Positions 38,358 to 50,755 of a stretch of 64,000 bases of DNA are shown here, piece after piece. The notes beneath the pieces were generated by a model that was not told the DNA's origin, made no database searches, and saw only the letters and a list, made by a program, of their open reading frames with translations. The stretch covers positions 1-64,000 of the forward strand of contig CAJJDN010000089.1 in NCBI GenBank assembly GCA_905182985.1. The letters are read 5' to 3'. The number at the start of each line of letters is the position of its first letter. The first letter of the stretch is position 1. This DNA comes from Paramecium sonneborni. Its lineage: Eukaryota; Ciliophora; Oligohymenophorea; Peniculida; Parameciidae. Position numbers and translations under genes: made by a program.

Positions 38358-41300
38358 TTAGTTTATTAAGGAGGACGAGAGTGAAATAATTAATTTATTT
38401 TTTCAACAAGCCTTTTAAGTTATTTGTATTTTTTGATCAAAAGCATCCATTATTAAATAGCATCTATCATTAACTAAATGGCAAAAATTAAGCTTATATT
38501 TGCAATACAAAACCATCCAATTTTTGAACGTAAATCCTCACTAAAATATTATACCTCTTGATCTAAAACTAAGCTTGAAATAAAAATTAATGCGCTAGTT
38601 GTGTTAATTTCACAAGACAATTGTTTAATATATTCTTTTTGATCATCTAATGGTTTAAAAAGAATCAAGAGAATAGTATGTAGAAAGGACAATAGAGTTA
38701 GATTAATTACTTAATAAAATGGGGAAAAATAACAAAATATGAGATTAAGCATAAACAAAAGCTTTTTAATGAGTATAATAGCATTGAAGTATTTGCTAAA
38801 ATTATCTTTTTTAATTCCTTCAAATAACGATCCATACTTCATTTTATTTTGATATTGTTCTAAATTTAATGAAGATGCTCCACTAATCTTAATGAGAATA
38901 TAAATGGTAAATAAATATATTCCAAAAGCCATTATTGCTAAATATGAGCTTAGATTAACCAAGATTTCTTTAGAATTAAATTCTAAAGCATATAACTAAA
39001 GAGTAAGACTAAATGAATAATCATATGCAGTGGCTATAAGTGTTCTAAATATTCCGCTATAGAAAAATTCTGAGACTACTATGTAACATAATTTTATTAT
39101 AAAAATTTTAGCTGCCAAAAACATCAATTTAAATTTTAAAGTAAAATCTTGTGTACCAGGTATTTCAGTGTAATATTTAAATTAAATTTTTTATAATATT
39201 GAAGGTATAAATGTTGATAACACATAAATTCCTAAAAGTGATAGCCAAACAACAAAGATAGAAGATCCATTTATAATCAATAAAGAATTTAAATCATCTT
39301 TTCTAATTTTTGGTGGTATTGGTTTTAATTATTCATATGTAATGTAAGGATCTATTAATTTTTATAGGTTTAAATATTTAGAAATAAAATTGAGTTAAGC
39401 AAAACCAAAGAAATCAAAAAACTCTTACAAATTGTATGGCAATTAAGTATTTATGTATTTTAAATAAGATAACATTTAAATTGTATCTAGTAAATTGTAA
39501 AATATATCTAAACCTCCAAACAGAATTGCTCCTCCACACATAACACCAATAACATACAAAACATATGAATTACCATTTGTGGCCATTTAAACTTAAATTA
39601 CAGATGATTCTTCAATGAATATATATTCAGGAATAAGCACTTAAATTTATGATTCTTGTTGGAAGTAACCTTAATAAGAAACAAATTTGGAAATATTCTG
39701 ATATTTAATTATTAGTAATTCATTTTTTGTACTTCTATTGAATGTTAATTCAAAAATGATTGAGAAATTAACATTCGATTAATTATCAAACTAATATTTT
39801 GGTAATTTTTGATATGGACAATTAATCAAGTTTTCCTAGATTTCATTCTTAATATATGGTATTAATTCATTTTCAATAGAATCATTTGATGTCAAATTTA
39901 AAAACAAATTATATGTTAATTTGAATTATCTGATATTCTAATATAAAGAATTGTCTCCAAAGCTGAATAAATAAGGGATTGGATATTCTGGAGTTATACA
40001 AATTCCATCTTTACAAATAAATTTCTTTTCTTTTTTACAATTTAGATCACATCCATCACCAGATAATAAGTTTCCATCATCACATTCTTCATCTGATGAT
40101 TTGAATGAATCACCACATTTTGAATAGCATTTATTATTTATTTGATCAGAATATAATCCATTTTATGATTCACATAATTGACATTCTCCAAGTTTATTTT
40201 ATAGAAATCTACAAGATTTACAATTTGAAGCATTTGTTTCACAAGTTAAACATTTTTCAGAACATTTAGCACATATAGAATTAAATAGAAAAAAACCTTG
40301 GTTACATTTAATACATTCAGATAGCTTTTTTATCTAATTTAATTAACATTGTAAACAATTTAAATTACACTAAAAACACAAAGATGGTTCTAATAAAGAG
40401 TTTAAACATGAATAATTATTATCTATTTTACAATTGGAACATCCATCTCTGGTAATATTATTGCCATCATCACAATCTTCACCATAAGTCCATACATGAT
40501 CAGTGCAATCTTAATATTAACAATCTTTAATTATTTTACCTTCATTTGAATTACATGACCAACATTCACTATTTTCATTCTAAAAGTAACCTTTTTAACA
40601 AATGCATTTATTTTACTTTAAAATTCTATTTTATAATTCATTACAACTTTAACAATTATCAGCATTTTACAAACATGTTAAACATTTTAAATCACAGAGT
40701 AAACATTTTAAATTGTTTTCATAATAGCCATCTTTACAAATACATTGATTATTAACCAATAAAATATTTTCTATTGATTTACATTCAGTACAAAATGATA
40801 AACTATAACAGATTTTACATGTTTCATAACAACTTTTACAAATGAAATTCTCTTCGTAATAACCATCTTTACAAATGCATTAATTATCTATCAATTATTG
40901 ATTTTTATCAATGCAGGAAGTGCAAAAATATGGATTATTTTCGCATGATTTACATTTATTATAACATGGAATACAAGATTAATTATCATAATAGAATTAA
41001 TCTTAACAATTAATACAATTTGTAGAATCATTGCAATATTTACAATTTGAAATACATTAAGCACATAATCCTATTTCATTCATATAATAATACTCTGTGC
41101 ATGTAATACATGTAATAATATCCAAACAAGTTTAACATGGTATTTCACATTTTAAGCATTTAGTATTTAATAGATAATATTCATCTTTACATTCTATGCA
41201 TTCAGTGTTTGAATTACATCTTCTGCAAACTTTATTACATTATTTACATTAAAAACCAGACATATAATAACCATTATCACATATGCATTTTCCATTAATA

Positions 41301-44300
41301 ATGGATTGATTATCATCATAACAAGATGTGCAATGATCATAATTAATTACACAAGTCACACATGGAAGTTAACATTTTGAGCATTACATTTATATATCTG
41401 TATAATAACCATATTTGCAAATACAACTATTTTAGATAAAATCATGATTAAGATCTGAGCATTTTAAACATAAATCAGATTAATCAGTACAAGATGAACA
41501 TTAAGGGGAACATTTTTAACATTGTGTTTCTATTTAAAAGTAACCACTTTAACATAAGCATTCATTATCTTGTAAATGATAAAGACCACTATCAATACAA
41601 GATTTACAAGTATTAACACTTGTTGAACAATCAAGACAAGGATATTTGCATTAAGAACAGTTTATTCCTCCTGTTCCAGAAGATCCATATCCAAATTTAC
41701 ATATGCATTTATTATTTATTAAATCATGATTTTAATCTAGACATTCAAGACAATGATCATTTGAAATTTCACATTTTATACATGGATGTTAGCATTATTA
41801 ACAATAGTTAGATACATCAAAGTATCCATCATTGCATATGCATATATTATTAATTTAACTTTGATTTGAATCAATACAGGTTAAACAATGATCTTAATTA
41901 ATTTCACAGGTTTTACATGGCAAAATGCATGCTGCACATGTATTAATAGTATCTGAATAAAATGTATCTTTGCAAATGCATTCAAAAGATGGGTTTATTA
42001 AATGATTAGTATCTAAACAACTATCACAATGAGTATTATTAATTGAACATGTGGCACAAGGATTTTAACAAGCAATACAATCATAATTATTATTATTAAT
42101 CCAACCTGGATTACAAATACAAGATCCATTATTTATATAATGTTAAGAATCTTTACATTAAGTACAAAAAGCTGTATTTCCTGAACATTAGATACAAGGA
42201 TTAACACAAGAGATGCAATTTACACCAGTCATTAAATAGCCACTTTTGCATTCACATTGATTAGATGAATTAACAGTTTGATTGGAATCTATACAAGATA
42301 AACAATGGACTGCAGTGCCAAAACAATTATCACATGGTTATGTACAAACTTAACAATCAGTGGGTGAATTAGTTAATACTTCATAATATGATGATGGACA
42401 TTCACATGTGTTAGGAAGAGTTGTACTCATAACATATGTTGATGAGCAATCAGTACAATAATTAGGGTTTGTTTAGCATTTACTACATGGATGATTACAA
42501 GGTTAACATAATAATGCATTGTCCATATAATATCCATCATCACATATACATGTATCATTAGAGATAGTTTAATTTGGATTAGCACATGATGTACATTTAT
42601 TAGAAAGATCTATACAGTTATAACATGGTAATACACATTAAATACAAGTATTTCCAGAGATGTAATAATTATCAATACAAGAAGTACAAAGAGTAAGTGA
42701 ATTACAATTTTAACAAGGAGTTATACAACTTTGACAAATAAATGAGTTATCCATATAATATGTTTGTTAACATGTGCAAGATGTTAATTATTAAAGTGTT
42801 GGATCATTGCATGATGTACAGACTGAAGCTGAAGTGCAATTAATACAAGGCAATTAACAAGGTTAGCAAATAATATTTTCATAAAAACCATCATCGCAAA
42901 TGCATTAATTACTAGATAAATGTCTATTTAGACCAGTAATACAAGAATTACAATTAGTAGCTGATGTCGAACATGTCTAACATGGATTTGTACAATTCTC
43001 ACATGTTGTAGGTGTAGTATTTAATTCAAATTAATTATTTTAACATGAACATGTTCCTGAGTTTATTGTATAGGTAGTTGCACATGTTTAACAATTTGTT
43101 ACAGATGTTTAACAAGTAGAACATGGATATGTGCATTATTCACATAAATAGTTTGAAGTATTCATGATGTATCCTGGTATACAATCACATAATGATGGTG
43201 TTTATTTTGATGTATCTATACAAGTATCACATGATGTAACACTAGTTGAACATGTTACACATGGTTTAGTACATGATATGCAAACTGTACCACTTAATAA
43301 ATATCCATCATAACATTAAGTACATACTGATGTTGAACTACATATTTTACAATTATTTGGACAATTATCACAATAATAGGTCGATGTGTTCATAATTTTA
43401 CCTTCTTTACATGCACAAGTAGGAGTAACTTAATTAGTTGTATCAACACAAGAAGAGCAATTTGTATTGCTGGATAAACAATTTACACAAGGTTTAGTAC
43501 AAGCATAACAAACATTTGAATTTACATAATAACCACCAAAACATTTTTAACAATTATTTGACCATGTACATGTTTCACAATTACTGCGACAATTTTGACA
43601 ACTTCCCAATACATTATAATATCCTGGTTTACATGTAATACATCCCCAATTATNTACTTCATAATATGATGATGGACATTCACATGTGTTAGGAAGAGTT
43701 GTACTCATAACATATGTTGATGAGCAATCAGTACAATAATTAGGGTTTGTTTAGCATTTACTACATGGATGATTACAAGGTTAACATAATAATGCATTGT
43801 CCATATAATATCCATCATCACATATACATGTATCATTAGAGATAGTTTAATTTGGATTAGCACATGATGTACATTTATTAGAAAGATCTATACAGTTATA
43901 ACATGGTAATACACATTAAATACAAGTATTTCCAGAGATGTAATAATTATCAATACAAGAAGTACAAAGAGTAAGTGAATTACAATTTTAACAAGGAGTT
44001 ATACAACTTTGACAAATAAATGAGTTATCCATATAATATGTTTGTTAACATGTGCAAGATGTTAATTATTAAAGTGTTGGATCATTGCATGATGTACAGA
44101 CTGAAGCTGAAGTGCAATTAATACAAGGCAATTAACAAGGTTAGCAAATAATATTTTCATAAAAACCATCATCGCAAATGCATTAATTACTAGATAAATG
44201 TCTATTTAGACCAGTAATACAAGAATTACAATTAGTAGCTGATGTCGAACATGTCTAACATGGATTTGTACAATTCTCACATGTTGTAGGTGTAGTATTT

Positions 44301-45157
44301 AATTCAAATTAATTATTTTAACATGAACATGTTCCTGAGTTTATTGTATAGGTAGTTGCACATGTTTAACAATTTGTTACAGATGTTTAACAAGTAGAAC
44401 ATGGATATGTGCATTATTCACATAAATAGTTTGAAGTATTCATGATGTATCCTGGTATACAATCACATAATGATGGTGTTTATTTTGATGTATCTATACA
44501 AGTATCACATGATGTAACACTAGTTGAACATGTTACACATGGTTTAGTACATGATATGCAAACTGTACCACTTAATAAATATCCATCATAACATTAAGTA
44601 CATACTGATGTTGAACTACATATTTTACAATTATTTGGACAATTATCACAATAATAGGTCGATGTGTTCATAATTTTACCTTCTTTACATGCACAAGTAG
44701 GAGTAACTTAATTAGTTGTATCAACACAAGAAGAGCAATTTGTATTGCTGGATAAACAATTTACACAAGGTTTAGTACAAGCATAACAAACATTTGAATT
44801 TACATAATAACCACCAAAACATTTTTAACAATTATTTGACCATGTACATGTTTCACAATTACTGCGACAATTTTGACAACTTCCCAATACATTATAATAT
44901 CCTGGTTTACATGTAATACATCCCCAATTATTACATGAATCACAATCACTATCACAACATTTTGCTAACTGACAATTTACTAATTACCTTAGTTGATTAT
45001 TAATGTTGTAATCAATAACAATTAAATGAATTTCGTTTTTATGTTCCTATATTACATATTAAACTTTTATTAATTCAATTTTTTTAATTTTATGAATTTC
45101 TACACTCTACTAGATGAAATTGTAAAAAGGACGCAGTTTTACAATTGATGATGTCAT
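38318..45157 (-). CDS. Large Cys-rich (furin-like) receptor with multi-pass C-terminus
   Basis: One frame from ATG 45157 to TGA 38318-38320: 2,280 codons as assembled, 1,854 (1,853 aa) once the artefactual 1,278 bp around the N at 43654 is removed. A Cys-poor start (about 55 aa) is followed by some 1,200 residues of repeating CxxC units of the growth-factor-receptor/furin-like type, for example CNNWGCITCKPGYY and CSSCVD. Then come two modules of the CDDGN type (GEDCDDGNNITRDGC; CDDGNLLSGDGCDLNC), resembling the DUF4215/Myxococcus Cys-rich repeat. A non-Cys extracellular linker leads to several transmembrane segments (for example VVWLSLLGIYVLSTFIP and LAIMAFGIYLFTIYILI) and a short cytosolic tail ending DSPNE. 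It is a probable surface receptor or adhesion protein; ligand unknown. No N-terminal signal peptide is obvious, so an upstream exon may be missing. Confidence 0.85.
42377..44931. repeat. 1,277-bp exact direct duplication around N at 43654
   Basis: Copy 1 is 42377-43653 and copy 2 is 43655-44931. Both start TACTTCATAATATG and end CATCCCCAATTAT, with a single N between them. The unit plus N is 1,278 bp, a multiple of three, so the Cys-rich gene stays open through it and would be annotated 426 residues too long. The genuine Cys repeats inside each copy are divergent, unlike these two identical blocks, which argues for an unmerged contig overlap. Confidence 0.9.
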
Positions 45158-45324
45158 TATAAAGAATAAAATTATTGTATCAAATTGTCATTTTATGTTA
45201 TTATTATAATCATAGAATAATAATTATTATGACAATAGTAATATATTTTGATCAAGTGTTATTAATATAATACAGAGAAATTTGATTTAATTTATAATAA
45301 ATAATTTATATTGTTTATATAAAT

Positions 45325-45911
45325 ATGGGTTGTCTTACTTCCTCTTCAAAAGATGAAGATATAAGCATGGCTTTATAAAGTTCTAAGAAACTTAAAATAG
45401 TAATAGTAGGATTAGAGGGGAGTGGTAAAACAGCGATACTTTAATATTTGAAAAATGGAAAATATACAGAAACTTAACCTACAATAGGTATTGGTAAATG
45501 AAATTAGGTTTGAATGTGGAAACAATATAATTTAAAGCAAGGCATTATTTAATATTTGATGTAGGGGGAAAAGTTAGAACATTATGGTCACATTATTATG
45601 AAAATTTAGATGGATTAGTATTTGTTGTAGATACAACAGATTCTGATAGAAATGAGATTGTTAAAAATGAATTAAAGAAATTGGGAAGCGAAATTAAATA
45701 GAAAGTATAATATAATCTAAAATAGATAGTGTTGCTGATTTATTAGAATAAAATAGATTTACCAAGATCAACACCTTTAGAATTATGCAAAGATATTCAA
45801 TAATAGGAATCAGAAATAGTAATGTAAAGATGTAGTGCAAAAACAGGAGAAGGTATTTGGGAAGGTATTGATAAAATGAATAAATTATTGGATCATAAGT
45901 TTTAATAGTGA
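45325..45911 (+). CDS. ARF/ARL-family small GTPase, catalytic Gln missing
   Basis: ATG 45325 to TGA 45909-45911 with one 20-nt intron (45488-45507); 189 codons, 188 aa, normal ARF size. It starts MGCLTSSS, giving a Gly2 N-myristoylation site plus Cys3. The G1 loop is VGLEGSGKTA, switch 1 has QPTIGLNVETI, G4 is NKID and G5 is CSAKTGEG. Switch 2 reads DVGGKVRTLWSHYY where ARFs have DVGGQDKIRPLWRHYY, so two residues including the catalytic Gln are absent. It probably cycles slowly or binds GTP persistently, like some ARL proteins (inference). ARF proteins recruit coats and effectors to membranes. It is divergent from the Cys-rich receptor gene (167 bp between starts) and lies 13 bp upstream of the next gene. 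Confidence 0.92.
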
Positions 45912-45924
45912 TATAATTTATTTA

Positions 45925-46638
45925 ATGTTTGGATATGCTTCAAGAATAGCAAATAATCTTAGATTTAGTTTCTGTACTTTAAACAGATAAACTTAAGGAA
46001 AGCCAAGCATCAAACCAACATATACCAATTAATCTTATACCTTTGATGTGATCAATCACTATGATTAAATCAGCAAAATTAAAGGAAAAGGTGCCATTGT
46101 GTCATTAATGCCTTGTTATGTATATATTTAATATTATCTAGCCCCAATATTAAATTACCAAGCAAGGCTCAGTTGTTGTCAAGATGAAATATACAAGAAA
46201 TTATATTTATTTATGGAGATTTTAACCAATGCCAGAAGTTGGAAAAGAAGTAATTTATAATACTATCAATTCTAGGTTAATAATAAAGAATCTTTAAATT
46301 TTCCTATTAGTTATGAGAATTGTGGTTATATCATAGAATTATGTGATCTATTGAAAACTAATCCTGAAATCAAACTTGAAGAATAGACTATCAAAGGCAA
46401 TCTCACTTTCACCATTTAAATTGATTATACAAATAAAGCAGCTAGAATTTAATTATAAGCTATCCCTTAATCATAATAGTAATAATCATCTTAACAATAA
46501 TAACAATAATAAGATTAGAAATTTGAAGTTTAAATTGGTTTAGCATAATTTAAATTAATATGTGAATAAATGAAAGTAAACGATTATTAATAATTAATAG
46601 TAAGGTTTACCATTAGTAACAGGCTGGGTGATCCCTGA
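45925..46638 (+). CDS. Unknown protein with Gln-rich segment
   Basis: ATG 45925, only 13 bp after the ARF stop, to TGA 46636-46638. Two introns are likely (about 46119-46140, 22 nt; about 46248-46273, 26 nt). Because they total 48 nt the frame is open with or without them, but the spliced version gives better protein (GSVVVKMKYTRNYIYLWRF), about 221 aa. A poly-Gln run encoded largely by TAA/CAA lies near residue 165, followed by FEVQIGLAQFKL. No signal peptide or membrane segment; family not recognised. The N-terminus MFGYASRIANNLRFSF is basic and could be a mitochondrial presequence (inference). Confidence 0.65.
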
Positions 46639-46719
46639 AAAATTTATGTTTTAAGTAAACAAAGAAATATCAGAATGATTAAAATTCATTTTCATACCAG
46701 ATTAATTTCTTAAAGTCAA

Positions 46720-46908
46720 TCATTTTTATTCTATTTATATACAAAGTTCCTTAAATTCTAAATACTATTTTGTTGAGTTAATCATATTTTCAATTTTATC
46801 TAATTGTCCTTCACATTTATTCATATAATGAGACATTATATTATTAAATGATTTCATTTACATTTCTTTTATTATATTGATCTCATTCAAAGGTATGTCA
46901 TCATACAT
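46720..46908 (-). CDS. Possible small coiled-coil ORF
   Basis: A minus-strand frame of 63 codons (ATG 46908, TGA 46720-46722) gives a plausible helical peptide starting MYDDIPLNEINIIKEM. The same frame stays open upstream (IYEIKESIKQ) without a Met, so a 5' exon may be missing. It sits between two plus-strand genes. No homology recognised. Confidence 0.35.
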
Positions 46909-46972
46909 TTATTTAATCGATTCTTTTATTTCATAAATGTTGGTTTTTTAATTATTTGTTATTACTTAATTT

Positions 46973-48244
46973 ATGTTTGATAGTGAAAGTTATGCAATTA
47001 GAAATTCTCATAAATCATATATTTCTGGAAAGACTTATGAAGATATCTAATCTTAACCATCATCTCCACATAAACTTACAAGAATTAATGATTTAAAAAA
47101 CTAAGTTGAAAATTATTTGGATATGTTAGAATCAAAAGTAACATTAGTTAAAGAAAAAGCTCTTTCTGAATTTATTGTAGCATATAATGGTTATATGAGA
47201 TAAGTTAAAGAAGATTTAAAATATTTAAAAGAGAAAAGTCTTGAAATAGAGAAATTCTATAAAGATAACAAGAGCATTTAAAATATGGAGTAATAATTAG
47301 AATGGTTTAGAGAAGAAAGTGTTAAACTTTATACTAAAATTGAACTAAAAAACAAAGAAATCTTTGAATTGAAATTTAGATTGCAAGAAGTTGAAAAAGA
47401 AAATGAGTTTCTTGAATAATAAATTAAAGAATTGATGCGAAAGAATAAGAAATATGAAGTTATTAGACATACAGCAAGTGTAGCTACAGAATAAGCAGAA
47501 TAAATTAAAGAACCATAATAATTATTTTGTACTTAACCTAGACCTAAAAGGATTATGTCTGGATAAGCTTAACCAAAACATATAAAATAATTGTAAGATA
47601 TATTTGAAAAATTAACTAATGATGATTAAACTTAAATTATAAATGAAATTGCTTAATATGTTTCCTTTATTGAAAATACTTAAACTAAATAGATACATTT
47701 ATTACGATAAAAAATGAATTAAGCAATTAGTCAATCTACAAAAGCATTTGCGACAAGAAGTGAATATGAAGAGTTTTTTATTGATTGTGTTGAAGTATTT
47801 ATTTGTAAATAAAAAAGTAAGTTCGTAAAGATATTATGCGTCGACGTTAAAATGTACAATTAGAAAATAAATTATCAGATTTTAATGTTTTTCGTAAAGA
47901 AGATAAACTCAAAGTCTTAGAACTTGTTTTAATGAATGACAGATTATTACAAACTTTGCATCAAAAAATATTTCCGACTTCTCAAGTTGCATAATTATTG
48001 GAACCAACAACAATATAAACAGATTATCAAGATATATTATAATAAATTGATAAGAAGAGAAGTTTTTCAACAAAAGACAGAATGATTATAAAAAAAGGAA
48101 AGTTGCTATATAAGTGATATAATTGATAAAACTAATTTAAGTGATTCATAAAATTAATATATAAATGTATTAATAAACAATAACTAGATGTACTAGTAAT
48201 CTTAGGATAAAGCTAAATCAAAGAGCAGCTATTCAATTTAATGA
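46973..48244 (+). CDS. Coiled-coil protein, unknown
   Basis: ATG 46973, introns 47795-47817 (23 nt) and probably 48114-48141 (28 nt, GTG start), TGA 48242-48244: 407 codons, 406 aa. If the second intron is not used, the frame stops at TGA 48115-48117 (373 aa). The first ~150 residues form a strong coiled coil (KEKSLEIEKFYKDNKS; ELKFRLQEVEKENEFLEQQ). A C-terminal globular part contains EEFFIDCVEQVRKDIMRRR across the first splice site. The tail is Ser/Lys/Gln-rich. No membrane segment. The composition resembles axonemal or basal-body coiled-coil proteins, but I cannot name a family. Confidence 0.75.
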
Positions 48245-48541
48245 TTATCATTAAAGGTTTCTGTTACATAATATACTTATTAAAGTATTTATGATTATGA
48301 TATGCAGAATTAATAAATTAAAACACTTTAGAAATATAATGTGTGATATGAAAATGTGTTAAATTTGAAATAATCTTTTGGAAAGATAAATTTATTAGAG
48401 CAAATAAAGATTACAACTATTACTTTGCTTAAAAAGAATATAGTTTAACATAAATTAGATTTATTAACTATTAAGTAAATTAGTATAATAAGATTATGTT
48501 GAATTATGTTTATATAAATTTTTTTGTATAAATATTTATTA

Positions 48542-49426
48542 ATGGTCTTTTATATTATTGGATTGGGACTTGGGGATCATCTTGATATTACAGTTAAAGG
48601 ACTTGAGGTAAATTAATAATATATTTAAGGCTGTGAAAACGTGTAAATAAATTTATTTAGAAAGCTATACATCAATACTAGGAATCAATAGATTAAAACT
48701 TTAAGAATTTTATGGAAAAGAAGTTATTGAAGCTGATAGAGAATGTTGTGAAACTGGGATTGATGAAATACTTTAAAATGTCTCAATAGATCTTTAAAAT
48801 AATTATGCATTCTTAGTTGTTGGTGATCCATTTTGTGCTACTACACATACAGATCTCTTTTTAAGAGCAGTTAAATTAGGAATAAAAGTAGAAGTGATTC
48901 ATAATGCATCAATAATCAATGCTATTGGTTGTACTGGTTTACAAGTTTATAGATTTGGAGAAACAGTATCTGTACCATTTTTTACTGAAAAATGGAAGCC
49001 TTATAGTTTTTATCCAAAGATAAAGGCTAATTTAGATCATAATTTACATACTTTAGTTTTATTAGATATAAAAGTCAAAGAAATTTCAGAAGAAAATTTA
49101 GCAAGAGGTAAAAAAATTTATGAAGCTCCAAAATTCATGAGTACTCAAATTGCTGTTTAATAAATTATTGAATCAGATAAATAATTAGGTTTAAATTCAA
49201 TAGATGAAAAAACTAAGTGTTTTGGAGTTGCTAGAGTTGGATTTGAAACATAAAAAGTAATTAAATATTTTTTATATATGAGATTGTTTCTGGTTTCTTA
49301 CATGAATTTTTAGACATTGATATGGGACCACCTTTACATTCATTTGTTATTTGTGCTAAAGAATTACATCCAATAGAAGAAGAAATGTTTTAGTTTTATA
49401 GAAACAATTAACAAAAAATAGATTGA
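48542..49426 (+). CDS. DPH5: Diphthine methyl ester synthase DPH5
   Basis: ATG 48542 to TGA 49424-49426 with introns 48608-48629 (22 nt) and 49257-49282 (26 nt); 279 codons, 278 aa, normal for DPH5 (about 270-300). Family landmarks: [11 protein letters not shown] at the N-terminus (SAM-binding tetrapyrrole-methylase fold), [44 protein letters not shown] followed by [11 protein letters not shown], and [18 protein letters not shown] near the end. The enzyme methylates the diphthamide precursor on the conserved His of elongation factor 2 in the cytosol. The stop lies 11 bp from the stop of the convergent gene. Confidence 0.96.
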
Positions 49427-49437
49427 TATATTTATTT

Positions 49438-50084
49438 TCATTCTTTTTGCAATTGTTCAATTAAGAATTAAGGATTAATTTTCTTTAATTAGCTTTTTGG
49501 AACTTATACAATTATTGGTTTATTCTTTGTATCTTCAATAGGAGGTAGCTTACTTGAAATGGATTGATCTTTTACAGATTGTTTTTTATATTGAGCAATA
49601 ATTTATTCATTGAGATCTAATTTTTATTATTCTTCCAAATACCTAAAGAATAATTAAAATATTCTTTTACTATTTATCTTTTTTCTTTTTTTCTTAATTC
49701 TCATATTTATTAGATTTAGCATCAGTCTTAGGAGCACTTAATGAATGATCATGTAATTGATTTTCTTCATCTCTCTAAAGCAACTTTTTTCTTCATTATC
49801 AAAATTAGTTACATCAATACATTTAATTTACTTGTCACTGAGTCTTGCTTTGCAATATATTCTTTGAGTTACTTAATTTATAGAGCTTATTCTTCCTTTT
49901 CATTTTTAAATTATTCCATTTGTTGCGTTAATATTCTAATCAATAGTATAAAATACTTATTTTATTTCTCTAAAGCTACAATTTTTTTTTGTAAAACAAT
50001 TTTTTCCCTTTTCTATTATAAAACTAATTAGGAGAGTTGGAGATTGCGATCATCGATATTAGAATTTAGATCCAAGTTTTCCAT
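49438..50084 (-). CDS. Small coiled-coil protein, unknown
   Basis: ATG 50084, TGA 49438-49440, with introns 49936-49956 (21 nt), 49791-49812 (22 nt) and 49643-49670 (28 nt); 192 codons, 191 aa. It starts MENLDLNSNIDDRNLQLSQL and continues as a coiled coil rich in Gln/Lys/Glu, with a Lys-rich patch (ENQEKKKKDKQ) and a Pro-containing tail (SSKLPPIEDTKNKP). The first intron is 21 nt and lacks an in-frame TGA, so retention would only insert seven residues; splicing gives the better heptad pattern. No family recognised. Convergent with DPH5 and divergent from the phosphatase gene (94 bp between starts). Confidence 0.75.
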
Positions 50085-50178
50085 TAATTATTAATTTATA
50101 TAAATAATGTAATAAGGAGAGGAAACATAAGAGAAAAAAGAGAATGAGAATGCCCATAATATATAAGTGTAAAATTTA

Positions 50179-50733
50179 ATGGACAAAATAAAAATTATCT
50201 TAATAATGAGATAATTGAAAGAAGATAGTATACCAATAGAAATAATACCAAATCTTTATTTGGGATGTTTGGGATGTGCATTAAATAAGAAGAAACTGTT
50301 AGAGTGTAAATTGATAAGATACTATATATAGAAAACATGAAATATATATTATCTGCTTGTGAAATGCCAAAGGCACCATTTTCTTAAGATTTCACATCTT
50401 TAATAATAAATATCAATGACAGCATAGATTAAGATATAAAATCGAAATTTAATGAATCAAATGCATTTATAGAGAATGCAGTTAATTCATAGTAAAGTAT
50501 TTTAGTTCATTGGTATAAATTTATAAATATTCAGTTTCGCTGGAAAATCAAGGTCAACTACATTTATTATTGCATATTTGATTAAGAATCATAAAATGAC
50601 AGTAATTGAAGCCTTGGATTTAGTGAAATCGAAACGACCAATAGCTTAACCGAATGCAGGGTTCATGAAATAGCTTCAGTAATATTATGATACATTATAC
50701 AATAATAATATTGATGGAAAACAGTAAGAATGA
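50179..50733 (+). CDS. Dual-specificity protein phosphatase (DUSP)
   Basis: ATG 50179 to TGA 50731-50733 with introns 50306-50331 (26 nt) and 50513-50534 (22 nt); 169 codons, 168 aa, a minimal DUSP catalytic domain. It contains IPIEIIPNLYLGCLGCA (typical DUSP start), a candidate general-acid Asp in ININDSIDQD, and the signature VHCFAGKSRSTTFIIAYL, which matches HCxxGxSRS with the catalytic Cys and Arg. The second intron splits the catalytic Cys codon (TG/T). The domain ends with KRPIAQPNAGFMKQLQ, also typical. It removes phosphate from Tyr and Ser/Thr of protein substrates; the target is unknown. A second in-frame Met (50206) is also a possible start. Confidence 0.93.
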
Positions 50734-50755
50734 TTTATATTATTTTTATGATTTA

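Noticed and set aside
41620..41811. Plus-strand ORF in the Cys-rich gene
   Set aside because: Antisense shadow of the CxxC repeats.
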